From Streptomyces achromogenes (GTDB lineage Bacteria > Actinomycetota > Actinomycetes > Streptomycetales > Streptomycetaceae): 64,000 nt of DNA. Each line of letters starts with the position of its first letter. The stretch's first letter is position 1. Both the position numbers and the translations under genes were made by a program. The stretch is from assembly GCF_030816715.1 (NCBI RefSeq), contig NZ_JAUSYH010000001.1, forward strand, positions 7,750,001 through 7,814,000, given 5' to 3'. Of this stretch, positions 21,276-29,856 are shown piece by piece. The notes beneath the pieces were generated by a model, which had not been told where the DNA came from, did not search any database, and worked only from the letters and a program-made list of their open reading frames with translations.

Positions 21276-22631
21276 GTGAGCGCATCCGACAGCCCAGACA
21301 TCCGCCGGCACATGGAGCGGCTCGCCGCCGAGGGCGTCGACGTGGTCCGGGTGCAGTACCCCGACCTGATGGGCACCGACCGCGCCCGCGACGTCCTGCT
21401 GGACCACCTGCCCTCGGCCGGCGAGCACGGCCTGGCCTTCTGCCGCGCCGTCTACCACACCACCCCCCAGGGCGACGTGGTCCCCGTGCCCGGCGGCCTC
21501 GACGCCGGACTGCCGGACGTCTGCGTACGCCCCGACCTGTCCACCGCCGTCCCGCTGCCCTGGGAACCCGGCGTCGCCGCCTGCCTCGGTGAGGTCACCG
21601 ACCCGGCGACCGGGGAACCCGCCGCGGAATCCCCGCGCGACCTGCTGCGCACCGTCCTGGCCCGCTGCGCCGAGCAGGGACTGCGACCCGTGGTCGGCCC
21701 CGAACTCGAGTACTTCCTCCTCGAACCGGCCCCCGGCACCCCCACCGGCTGGCGCCGCGCCCCGGAGACGACCGGCGCCGTCTACACCGCCGGCCTGCGC
21801 GCCGACCCCGCCAACCATCTGCTGCGCACCCTGCGCCTGCTGCGCGACCTCGGCCTGGGCGTCACCAACGGCAACCACGAGTTCGACGGCGGCCAGATCG
21901 AGATCAACCTGACCCACTCCGACGCCCTGGACGCCGCCGACCGCGCCTTCCGCTTCAAGGCCGCCGTCAAGGAACTGGCCCGCAAGGAGGGCAGACTGGC
22001 CACCTTCATGGCCAAGCCCTTCGGCGACGCGGGAGGCTCCGGCTTCCACCTCCACCTCTCCTGCGACGACGCCGACGGCCGCAACGCCTTCGACGACCCG
22101 GCCGGCGCCCACGGCCTCTCGGCCACGGCCCGGCACGCCGTCGCGGGCATCCTCGCCCACGCGCCGGCGCTCGCGGCGCTGGCCAACCCGACCGTGAACT
22201 CGTACAAGCGCTTCGGTCCCGACACCCTCGCGCCGTGGCTGATCGACTGGGGCCTCGACAACCGCAGCGCCATGGTCCGCATCCCCCCGGAGCGCGGCAG
22301 CGGCGCCCGGCTCGAACTGCGCCTCGGCGACGCCGGCGCCAACCCCTACCTGCTCGTCGCGGGCACGATCGCCGCCGCCCTGCTCGGCATCCGGGCGGGC
22401 GAGGAGCCGGCCGCCCCCCTGGAGGGCTACGGGTACGACACCGCCCGCTCCGCCCTGCTGCCCACGAGCCTGCCGGAGGCGCTCGACGCGCTGGAGGCGG
22501 ACACCGCCCTCACCGACGTCCTCGGCAAGGACTTCACCGCCTCCTTCCTCACCTACAAGCGCAACGAGGCCGAGCGCTTCGGCCGGCACGTCACCGACTG
22601 GGAGTTCACCGAGTACGCCTACCACCTCTGA
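21276..22631 (+). CDS. Glutamine-synthetase-like gamma-glutamyl-amine ligase
   Basis: A 451-residue member of the glutamine synthetase superfamily. The ATP/metal site is complete: GPELEYFLL (E143, E145), HEFDGGQIEINL, GGSGFHLHLS (H258), NPTVNSYKRF, and LELRLGDAGANPYL. The N terminus differs from housekeeping GlnA, and the adenylylation-loop tyrosine region is not evident, placing it with the GlnA2/A3/A4, PuuA and IpuC type, which join glutamate to polyamines, ethanolamine or alkylamines. The context of amine permease, PuuC-like and PuuD-like genes supports an amine substrate rather than ammonia. GTG 21276 has AGGAG 7 bp upstream. Confidence 0.85.
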   Translation: MSASDSPDIRRHMERLAAEGVDVVRVQYPDLMGTDRARDVLLDHLPSAGEHGLAFCRAVYHTTPQGDVVPVPGGLDAGLPDVCVRPDLSTAVPLPWEPGVAACLGEVTDPATGEPAAESPRDLLRTVLARCAEQGLRPVVGPELEYFLLEPAPGTPTGWRRAPETTGAVYTAGLRADPANHLLRTLRLLRDLGLGVTNGNHEFDGGQIEINLTHSDALDAADRAFRFKAAVKELARKEGRLATFMAKPFGDAGGSGFHLHLSCDDADGRNAFDDPAGAHGLSATARHAVAGILAHAPALAALANPTVNSYKRFGPDTLAPWLIDWGLDNRSAMVRIPPERGSGARLELRLGDAGANPYLLVAGTIAAALLGIRAGEEPAAPLEGYGYDTARSALLPTSLPEALDALEADTALTDVLGKDFTASFLTYKRNEAERFGRHVTDWEFTEYAYHL

Positions 22632-22664
22632 CCCGGCCGCGCCCGCCCGCCCGCGCCCGCCCGA

Positions 22665-22722
22665 GCCCGCCCGAGCCCGAGCCCACCCGAGCCCGAGCCC
22701 GCCCGAGCCCGAGCCCGCCCGA
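22665..22722. repeat. 16-bp tandem repeat, about 3.6 copies
   Basis: Units of GCCCGCCCGAGCCCGA lie at 22665-22680, 22681-22696 (one change) and 22697-22712, with a partial fourth copy. It is part of a 220-bp, C-rich leader between the ligase and P450 genes, and it is not coding in any convincing frame. Confidence 0.85.
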
Positions 22723-22819
22723 AGGTCCGAGCGCTCGACCGGCCCCGGCTCCGGCCGCTCCGGTCAGTCCCGCCCTGCCCGCCCCGCCCCGCCGGCCCCG
22801 CTCGTCCCGCCCGCGCCTT

Positions 22820-22837
22820 CCCGTCCCGTCCCGTCCC
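22820..22837. repeat. Four CCC runs just before the P450 gene
   Basis: CCC-GT-CCC-GT-CCC-GT-CCC, ending 16 bp before the P450 start codon. The minus strand therefore has four GGG runs with 2-base loops, a canonical G-quadruplex pattern on the template strand. Confidence 0.8.
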
Positions 22838-22853
22838 GCACAGGAGATCACCG

Positions 22854-24167
22854 ATGAACAGCCCCGCCGCCGCCGTCCCCGCCAGCCGGGCAGAGCTGCG
22901 CGCCGCCCTCGAAGAGCCCCTGCCGCTGGACCGGGTGGACCTCGCCGACCTCGACAACTTCGCCGACGGCGTCACCCCGTGGCGGATGTTCCACACCCTG
23001 CGTCACGAGGACCCGGTCCACTGGCAGCCCGAGGAGGCTCCCAACTCCGGCTTCTGGGCGGTCACCCGGCACGCCGACATCGCCCGCGTCGACCGCGACG
23101 CCGACACCTTCACCTCCACCCGCTTCGTCAACCTGGAGGAAGTCGACGAGGACCAGATCAAGAAGCGCGCCTCGATCCTGGAGATGGACGGCGTCCGCCA
23201 CCGCGCCCTGCGCAGCGTCATCCAGCGCCAGTTCGGCGCCGGCGTCATCAACAGCTACAGCGACTTCCTGCGCGGCCTGACCGCGAAGACCCTGGACGCG
23301 GCCCTGGCCAAGGGCACCTTCGACTTCGTCGCCGACGTCTCCGCCGACTTCCCCATCAACGTGCTCGCCCGGCTCCTCGACGTGCCGCCGGAGGACAACC
23401 AGCAGCTCATCGACTGGGGCAACCGCATCATCGGCAACACCGACCCCGACTACGCCGACGTCCTCCTGCACAGTGCGGAGAGCGAGAAGTACCGCGACCT
23501 GCCGTTCCGTTCACCCGCCTCGCTCGAGGTCTTCGAGTACGGCCGCGAGCTGGCCCGGCAGCGGCGCGGCGGCGAAGGCCAGGACCTGGTGTCCAAGCTC
23601 GTCAACACCACCCCGCGCGACGGGGTCCCGCTCTCCGCCCAGGACTTCGACAACTACTTCCTGCTGCTGGTGGTCGCCGGCAACGAGACCACCCGCCACA
23701 CCATCTCCCACTCCATGCTGGCCCTGCTCCAGCACCCCGACCAGCTCGCCAGGCTGCGCGACGACCCCTCGCTGATCCCGACGGCCGTCGAGGAGTTCCT
23801 GCGCTGGGCCTCCCCCGTGTACCACTTCCGCCGCACCGCCACCCGGGACGTCGAACTCGGCGGCAAGCAGGTCAGGGAGGGCGACAAGGTCGTCATGTGG
23901 TACGCCTCCGGCAACCGCGACGAGGCCGTCTTCGGCAACCCGTACGACTTCGACGTCAGCCGGCAGAACAACGACCACGTCACCTTCGGCAAGGGCAGCC
24001 CCCACCTGTGCCTGGGCAACCTCCTCGCCCGCACCGAGATCCGCATCATGTTCGAGGAGCTCATCCCTCGCATCGCCGACATCAAGCTCGCCGGCGACGT
24101 CCCCCGGGTCCGCTCCAACTTCGTCAACGGCATCAAGAAGCTGCCGGTCGAGGTCACCCTCGCCTGA
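22854..24167 (+). CDS. Cytochrome P450
   Basis: A 437-residue class I P450. The oxygen-binding I-helix reads VVAGNETTRHTIS, the ExxR pair is in VEEFLRWASP, and the heme loop is FGKGSPHLCLGN with the ligand at C386. The FRRTATRDVELGG...VVMWYASGNRDE segment recalls the CYP124/125/142-like soluble actinobacterial group, but I cannot assign a CYP family or substrate. ATG 22854 follows AGGAG. It lies behind the ligase gene and opposite the ferredoxin/reductase operon, its likely redox partners. In the proposed pathway it replaces the flavin amine oxidase of the Puu route. Confidence 0.92.
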   Translation: MNSPAAAVPASRAELRAALEEPLPLDRVDLADLDNFADGVTPWRMFHTLRHEDPVHWQPEEAPNSGFWAVTRHADIARVDRDADTFTSTRFVNLEEVDEDQIKKRASILEMDGVRHRALRSVIQRQFGAGVINSYSDFLRGLTAKTLDAALAKGTFDFVADVSADFPINVLARLLDVPPEDNQQLIDWGNRIIGNTDPDYADVLLHSAESEKYRDLPFRSPASLEVFEYGRELARQRRGGEGQDLVSKLVNTTPRDGVPLSAQDFDNYFLLLVVAGNETTRHTISHSMLALLQHPDQLARLRDDPSLIPTAVEEFLRWASPVYHFRRTATRDVELGGKQVREGDKVVMWYASGNRDEAVFGNPYDFDVSRQNNDHVTFGKGSPHLCLGNLLARTEIRIMFEELIPRIADIKLAGDVPRVRSNFVNGIKKLPVEVTLA

Positions 24168-24178
24168 GCGCAGCGGCC

Positions 24179-26320
24179 TCAGGGCCGCCCGGTGGGGCGG
24201 ATGAGCAGGAGCGCGATGTCGTCGCTGCGGGGCGCGGAGCGGCGGGCGTGCTGGACGAGCGAGTCGGCGAGCGCGTCCAGGGTGCCCGGCCCGGCCCGCT
24301 CCAGCTGGCGGGCCAGGGCGTCGACGGCGTCCTCGAGGTCGACCCCGGGCGCCTCGACGAGCCCGTCCGTGTAGAAGGCCAGCACGGAGCCGGGCGGCAG
24401 CGGGACCTCGGTGGACGAGTAGGGCACGTCGGGATCGATGCCCAGCAGCAGTCCGGGCGGCAGGTGCAGCACCTCGGTGCGGCCGTCGGGGTGACGCAGC
24501 AGCGGGGGCGGGTGCCCGGCGGTGGCCAGGCGCGCGCGCTGCTCGGTGAGATCGATGTGGGCGTAGAGACAGCTGGTGAACAGGCCGGGGTCGAGGTCGG
24601 TGAGTAGCCGGTTGGTGCGGGCGAGGACCTCGTCCGGGGGCGCGCCCGCGGTGGCGTGGACGGCGGTGCGGACCTGCCCCATCAGCGCGGCGGCCGTCAT
24701 GTTGTGGCCCTGGACGTCCCCGATGGCCGCGGCGGCGTTGGTGGCGTCGAGGCGGATCAGGTCGTAGAAGTCGCCGCCGACGTCCATGCCGCGGGTGGCG
24801 GGGAGGTAGCGGGCGGCCACCTCCAGGCCGGGCACGTCGGGCAGGGCGTGCGGCAGGAGGGCGGCCTGCAGGTCGTGCGCGAGCTGGTGCTTGGCGTCGT
24901 ACAGGCGGGCGCGGTCGAGGGCCTGCGCGATCAGTCCGGCGGTGGAGGTGAGGACGGCGCGTTCCTCGGAGGCGAAGGCGCGGGGCCGCCCGTAGGCGAG
25001 CACCAGGGAACCGACCGGGTGGCCGGAGGTGATCAGCGGCAGGAAGGCCCAGGCCGCCATGCCGTCCTGCGCCACCGCGGGCGGATAGGCGCGCTGGAGC
25101 TCGGCGAAGCTGCCGAAGAAGGCGGCCACGCCCGTCGCCAGGGTGCGTACGGCCGGGGTGGCGGAGGTGAGCGGTTCGGCGTCGAAGCCTTCCATGACGT
25201 CCGCCGAATAGCCGCGGTAGCCGATGATCCGCAGCCTGCCCTCCTCGGCGGTCATCAGCGCGAGCGCCTCCGCGCCGAACGCGGGCAGCATCTGGTCCGC
25301 GACCTGGTCGACCACGTCCCGCACGCCGACCGCCTCGGTGAGCGTGGCGGCCAGATGCATCAGGTGGTACAGGGTGGCGGCCCGCCCGGGAGCGGTGGAC
25401 ACGCCCGCGTCCGGCCGGGGCGGGGCGGAGACCGGCGCGTGGGCGTGGGCCGAGTGGGTGGGCGCGATGTGCACGCTGATGCCGGAGGCGTCCGGGGTGA
25501 GCCGGAACGACAGCCACCGGTCCGGAGGGCGCAGGGCGGTGAAGGACACCGGCTCACGGCTGAGCACGGCCGCCCGGTACCTGTCCTCGGCGGTCGGCTC
25601 GTCCAGCCAGGGCAGGGCCTCCCACGGTTTCCTGCCGAGCAGGGCGTCGATGTCGGCGCCCAGCAGCTCGGCGGCCCTGGTGCTGACGAAGGCGATACGG
25701 CCGTCCACGCCGAGTGAGCAGCAGCCGCGGGGGAGGCGCTCGACGAAGTCCACCGCCGCCTGCGCCTCGTCCGGTCCCACCGTGCGGGCCCGCAGCGGCG
25801 GCAGCATCAGCGGCTCGGCGCCCGGCCGCACCCGCCGGCCCTCCTCGGCGGCGTGCCGCAGGATCAGGCCCAGCCGGTGACACGCGCCGGTGATCGCCTC
25901 CCGCTCGCGCGGGCTCAGCTCCGACGGGTGCGACGCGGGCCAGTGCACCACCAGACCGCCCCAGGTGTCGGCGCCGGTGGCCACCGCGGCGGCGGCCAGC
26001 GCGAAGCGGTACGGCAGGACGAGCGCCAGCCGCGGGTAACGGCGCGCCCTCTCCTCCTGCCCGCCCACCCACACCAGGCGCCGCTCCCGCACGGCGTCGG
26101 AGACCGGAGAGACGGCGTCCAGCATCACCCGCGCCCAGGGCATGGAGATCTCCCACGGGGCCCCGCCCAGCGCGGCCAGCCGCAGGACCGGCTCGTCCTC
26201 CTCCAGCAGATAGACGGCCGCAACGGAAGCGCCGGTCCGCCGTGCGAGGTCGACCAGCACCGGCTCCAGCAGCTCCGGACCGGAGCCGGCACGGCGGTCC
26301 TCGGCGGCGGCGTCCGCCAC
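24179..26320 (-). CDS. GAF-PAS-GAF-SpoIIE phosphatase (PP2C-type)
   Basis: A 713-residue cytoplasmic signalling protein. A GAF-like domain covers about residues 15-165, a PAS domain about 200-290 (CCSLGVDGRIAFVSTRAAELLGADIDALLG), a second GAF about 315-470, and the SpoIIE/RsbU phosphatase about 490-705, with GMDVGGDFYDLIRL, AIGDVQGHNMTAAALM, TAGHPPPLL, VLAFYTDGLVE and RSDDIALLLIR carrying the metal-binding aspartates. It should dephosphorylate an anti-anti-sigma partner in response to bound ligands. No anti-sigma or STAS gene is adjacent. The GTG start at 26320 has AAGGTGA 5 bp upstream. It converges with the P450 gene, separated by 11 bp. Confidence 0.9.
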   Translation of the reverse strand: MADAAAEDRRAGSGPELLEPVLVDLARRTGASVAAVYLLEEDEPVLRLAALGGAPWEISMPWARVMLDAVSPVSDAVRERRLVWVGGQEERARRYPRLALVLPYRFALAAAAVATGADTWGGLVVHWPASHPSELSPREREAITGACHRLGLILRHAAEEGRRVRPGAEPLMLPPLRARTVGPDEAQAAVDFVERLPRGCCSLGVDGRIAFVSTRAAELLGADIDALLGRKPWEALPWLDEPTAEDRYRAAVLSREPVSFTALRPPDRWLSFRLTPDASGISVHIAPTHSAHAHAPVSAPPRPDAGVSTAPGRAATLYHLMHLAATLTEAVGVRDVVDQVADQMLPAFGAEALALMTAEEGRLRIIGYRGYSADVMEGFDAEPLTSATPAVRTLATGVAAFFGSFAELQRAYPPAVAQDGMAAWAFLPLITSGHPVGSLVLAYGRPRAFASEERAVLTSTAGLIAQALDRARLYDAKHQLAHDLQAALLPHALPDVPGLEVAARYLPATRGMDVGGDFYDLIRLDATNAAAAIGDVQGHNMTAAALMGQVRTAVHATAGAPPDEVLARTNRLLTDLDPGLFTSCLYAHIDLTEQRARLATAGHPPPLLRHPDGRTEVLHLPPGLLLGIDPDVPYSSTEVPLPPGSVLAFYTDGLVEAPGVDLEDAVDALARQLERAGPGTLDALADSLVQHARRSAPRSDDIALLLIRPTGRP

Positions 26321-26490
26321 GTTCTCACCTTCCCCGGAGCGCAGGGCCAGGGAGCGCGGTCAGAGGTGACTCCCTCATTACCGGACCCTACGCCCCCCAC
26401 GCCCCCCGGTCGCGCAGTGCGCGAACCCACCGGCACGCCCGGCACCGGGACGGGCGGGGCCGCCCCGGTATCCATGTCAGTGGCCGGGGC

Positions 26491-26506
26491 TACAGTCCCC
26501 GCCGTG
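26491..26506 (+). promoter_or_regulatory. -10 element for a leaderless HEAT-repeat gene
   Basis: TACAGT at 26491-26496 is followed after 7 bp by the GTG at 26504. This is the spacing seen for leaderless Streptomyces messages, where transcription starts at the initiation codon. No clear -35 and no ribosome site are present. Confidence 0.4.
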
Positions 26507-27913
26507 GACCGAAACTCGCTGATCGAACGACTCACCGGCTCCTGGGAGCAGACCCGGACCGCCCGTGACGCCCTCGTGGAACGAGGCGCCCAGGCCGTGG
26601 CGCCCGTCCTGGAGGTGCTCTGCGACGAGCGGTCGCCCGTGGACTGGGTCGTCCCCGCGGACGTGCTGTGCCGGATCGGCGAGCCCGCACTCGCCCCGCT
26701 GGCCGAGGCCCTCGCCCGGGCCGCATCGGCAGACTCCCCGGAGACGGCCCGCAGGGCCGGCTGGGCGCTCGGGCGTCTGAAGGTCGCAGACGCGGGGGTC
26801 TACGTGCCGCTGCTGAGTCACTCCCACCCGAGGGTCCGCGAAGACGCGCTGTTCGCCTTCCAGTGTCAGGGGGAAGCGGCGCTGGAGTTCACCGATCAGC
26901 TCATCCCCCTGCTGGGGGATCCCCGGGAGAGCGTCCGGCAGCGAGCCGTGTGGGCGTTCGCGGCCATCGGGGGCGGAGTCGTTCCCGCGCTGCGGCGGGT
27001 ACGCCGGGAGCCCGCCCCCGGACCCCGGCTGCGGGCCGGCGCGCTGGAGGCGCTCGCGGCCGTCGGCGGTCCGGCCGCGCTGGACCCGGAAGACCTGGAC
27101 GCGTGGCGACGGCTGACGACGATTCTGCGGACCGGGGAGATCCCGGAGGCCATGCACCTCTGCGGGTCCTGGTACGCGGTGCCGAGCGCCGATCGGAGCG
27201 CCGTGCTTGACGCCTTCGATCTGGGGGACGCCGAACCGGTCACCCTGCGCACCGGGGCGGCCGCCTGGAACCACGATCACCACGACTGGCGGCACCGCCG
27301 CGAACACGCAGACTGCGCACGGGTGTTCGTCAGCCCGGTGCTGGACGGCTGGACACTCGTCTTCGGCGCCTCGTCCGAGGACACCCATCGCATGGAGGAC
27401 GCCGACGACGCCCTCCGTGACGAGGTCCGCGAACGCGTGGTGCGGGAGCGGTGCGCGGCTCTCGGCAGGCGATTCGGGGCGGCACAGTGGTACGGGATGA
27501 GCTGCGGCGACGACTGGACCGCCTGGTGCGTCGCCGAGGGCGGCGAAGTGGTGCGCTACTACGACGCCTTCGACGCCGAAGAGAGCGACGAGGACGCGGA
27601 CGGCGGCACCGGAGACGGGGGACCGGCCCACCCGGCGGAGGCCGGATACCTGTTGCCCCATCAGGACGGCTTCCCCGACGACGCCTTCGACGGCGTGAAC
27701 CCTTCGGACAGCGAAGCGTTCCAGGCCAGATACCGCCAGGTGAAGGAGGAACTCGCGATCCCCGACACGTGCTACGCCGTCGACGTGGCCCGTCGGCTGT
27801 CGGTCGACCCCGGCTCCGTCGGAGCGGAGACGACCGTCGGCGGGCACGGGGTGCTCGCGCTGACCGCGTGCGGCCGCCGACACGGGCACCCGGCAGGGGC
27901 ACTTCCGGTCTGA
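26504..27913 (+). CDS. HEAT-repeat protein with uncharacterised C-terminal domain
   Basis: A 469-residue protein. Roughly residues 15-200 are tandem helical HEAT-like repeats (for example VLCRIGEPALAPLAEAL, SHPRVREDALFAF, ESVRQRAVWAFAAIG, RAGALEALAAVGG), usually a protein-interaction scaffold. The C-terminal 270 residues contain VLDGWTLVFGASSEDTHR, AAQWYGMSCGDDWTAWCVAEGGEVVRYYDAFD and a late LPHQDGFPDD, a domain I only recognise as conserved in actinobacterial proteins of unknown function. GTG 26504 is preferred because of the leaderless-type -10; ATG 26474 is an in-frame alternative. Confidence 0.75.
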   Translation: MDRNSLIERLTGSWEQTRTARDALVERGAQAVAPVLEVLCDERSPVDWVVPADVLCRIGEPALAPLAEALARAASADSPETARRAGWALGRLKVADAGVYVPLLSHSHPRVREDALFAFQCQGEAALEFTDQLIPLLGDPRESVRQRAVWAFAAIGGGVVPALRRVRREPAPGPRLRAGALEALAAVGGPAALDPEDLDAWRRLTTILRTGEIPEAMHLCGSWYAVPSADRSAVLDAFDLGDAEPVTLRTGAAAWNHDHHDWRHRREHADCARVFVSPVLDGWTLVFGASSEDTHRMEDADDALRDEVRERVVRERCAALGRRFGAAQWYGMSCGDDWTAWCVAEGGEVVRYYDAFDAEESDEDADGGTGDGGPAHPAEAGYLLPHQDGFPDDAFDGVNPSDSEAFQARYRQVKEELAIPDTCYAVDVARRLSVDPGSVGAETTVGGHGVLALTACGRRHGHPAGALPV

Positions 27914-28029
27914 CGCATCGCCTCCTGGCGCTGTGTCCTGTATCACTCTTCGCACAGTGAGTGCCGGGCCGGGGTGTTGTGCGTACCCATCCGTGACGAG
28001 CGGAGCCCGGATGCGAGGATGAGGCCGTC

Positions 28030-28767
28030 ATGACTGCTGGGTGGGGTGCGCGCACGGTACGCGCCGCGGTGTTCGCGGCCGTCTGCGTGCTGCTCGCCGC
28101 CCTCGGACACGTACTCATGTCGGGCTCCTCCGTGCCGTGGTGGACGATGTCCGCCGGCTTCGCCGCCACAGCCGGCGTCGGCTGGACTCTGGCGGGGCGT
28201 GAGCGCGGACTCCCGCTGGTGGTGACCGTCGTGGTCGTCGCTCAGGGGGCGCTGCACTCGGCCTTCTCGTGGGGCCGGACGGCGGCTCCGGCGTCCGGGA
28301 TCGGTTCGGCGGCACAGGACTCGAGCGATATGTCGACGGGCTCGATGTCCGCCGGTTCGATGTCCGCCGGTTCTGCGGGCTCGATGTCCATGGACGCGAT
28401 GGACATGGGCTCGCCGGGTTCCATGAACTCCATGAGCATGGGGCACGCGGCGCACGCCGAGCACCTCGGGCACATGGTCCACAGCGCCGGCGGCATGTCG
28501 TCGCTGGGCATGCTCGCCGCCCACACGCTGGCCGCCCTGCTGACCGGTCTGTGGCTGGCCCACGGCGAGCGGGCCGCGTTCCGGCTCCTGCGCGCCGTCG
28601 CCGGACGGCTCGCCGCACCGCTGTTCCTGCCGCTCGCCGACCTGCCCGCCCCGCCGCGCCGGCCCCGCCTGCGGCCGACGCGCGAGCGTGCCGGGCGGAT
28701 CCCGCGGCTGACGCTCACGCACACGATCATCTCTCGGGGGCCTCCGGCCGGGACCGCTGTCGTCTGA
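28030..28767 (+). CDS. Met/His-rich integral membrane protein
   Basis: A 245-residue protein with hydrophobic segments at about 10-29, 36-53, 60-77 and 155-176. Between the third and fourth lies a loop of about 70 residues (95-160) full of methionine and histidine: repeats of SMSAG, then SMSMDAMDMGS, MNSMSMGHAAHAEHLGHMVH. Such Met/His runs are typical of periplasmic-side copper-binding segments, so a role in copper handling is plausible but unproven. The C terminus is basic and proline/arginine-rich. The ECF sigma factor gene follows 267 bp downstream on the same strand. GAGG lies 6 bp before ATG 28030. Confidence 0.7.
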   Translation: MTAGWGARTVRAAVFAAVCVLLAALGHVLMSGSSVPWWTMSAGFAATAGVGWTLAGRERGLPLVVTVVVVAQGALHSAFSWGRTAAPASGIGSAAQDSSDMSTGSMSAGSMSAGSAGSMSMDAMDMGSPGSMNSMSMGHAAHAEHLGHMVHSAGGMSSLGMLAAHTLAALLTGLWLAHGERAAFRLLRAVAGRLAAPLFLPLADLPAPPRRPRLRPTRERAGRIPRLTLTHTIISRGPPAGTAVV

Positions 28768-29034
28768 GACAGCCGGCTTCCCGAAGCCGTCCTGCCGCCG
28801 CCGCGTCTGTCGCGGCGTCGGCTCCGAGGCTTCGGACGCGGGGCGGGCACACGTCGTGCGTCCTCGTCCCGTCCCCGTCTCCCTCCCGTCCCGGGACCCT
28901 CCGCAGCGGCGGACCTCACAGCGTGCACGTCCCTCCGGGCGCCTGCCCGGCGCCGTGCCGCGCTGTGCCGCCGCGCGTCGCCTCGTCTCGCCTCGCTGCG
29001 CCGATCGTCCCGGACCACCCGAGAAGGACTTCAG

Positions 29035-29703
29035 GTGATCACTCCTGTCCTCCCCCTGCTCCCGGCGTCGTCCGACGAGCACCTCAGGACGACGCCGCCC
29101 GACGACGCGGCCACCGGCTGGGCGCTCGCCGCCCGCACCGGCGATCCCGACGCCGTCGACCGGTTCGTGCGGGCCCTGCATCCGGACGTCGTCCGCTACG
29201 TCACGTACCTCTCCGCGGACCGGCAACTGGCCGACGACCTCGCGCAGGACACGTTCCTGCGGGCGCTCGGCAGCCTGCACCGGTTCGAGGGGCGCTCGTC
29301 GGCACGCACCTGGCTGCTGTCCATCGCGCGCCGCACGGTCGTCGACAGCCTGCGCCACGCCGCCGCCCGGCCGCGGCGGGCCGACGTGGACGACTGGACG
29401 AGCTGCGCCGAGCGCGCCCAGCCCGCCGGCCTGCCCGGCTTCGACGACGGCGTGGCCCTGCTCGACCTGCTGGACGCGCTGCCCGCCGAGCGCCGGGAGG
29501 CGTTCGTCCTCACGCAGTTGGCGGGCTTTCCCTACACCGAGGCGGCCGAGGCCGGCGGCTGCCCGGTGGGGACGATCCGCTCGCGGGTGGCCCGGGCCCG
29601 CGCGACCCTCGTCGGCCTCCTCGAGGAAGCCGAGAGGGCCGAGGCTTCCGACGGCGCCGAGGGAGGGGGCGGGGCCGAGGCCCCGACCCCCCTCGCCGCC
29701 TGA
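29035..29703 (+). CDS. ECF (extracytoplasmic function) RNA polymerase sigma factor
   Basis: A 222-residue sigma-70-family protein. Region 2 is VVRYVTYLSADRQLADDLAQDTFLRALGSLHRFEG...ARTWLLSIARRTVVDSLRH (about residues 55-110), and region 4 is LPAERREAFVLTQLAGFPYTEAAEAGGCPVGTIRSRVARARATL (about 150-195). The GTG start at 29035 has GAAGGA 6 bp upstream. No anti-sigma gene with a zinc-finger motif lies next to it; the Met/His-rich membrane protein upstream is the only candidate partner. The tail is acidic, glycine- and alanine-rich. Confidence 0.92.
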   Translation: MITPVLPLLPASSDEHLRTTPPDDAATGWALAARTGDPDAVDRFVRALHPDVVRYVTYLSADRQLADDLAQDTFLRALGSLHRFEGRSSARTWLLSIARRTVVDSLRHAAARPRRADVDDWTSCAERAQPAGLPGFDDGVALLDLLDALPAERREAFVLTQLAGFPYTEAAEAGGCPVGTIRSRVARARATLVGLLEEAERAEASDGAEGGGGAEAPTPLAA

Positions 29704-29856
29704 CGCGACGTCGCGGCCTGCCCGGCGTCATGGGTGCCCGGCAGGCCGCCGGAACGTCCGTGCCCCTCCCGGGGCCGGGCGTTCCGCCAGGTCCGGTTCA
29801 CGTCCTGCGCGGGGGCGTTTGGCACACTGTCCGCACCCCGGTGAAAGAGGTCCCGC

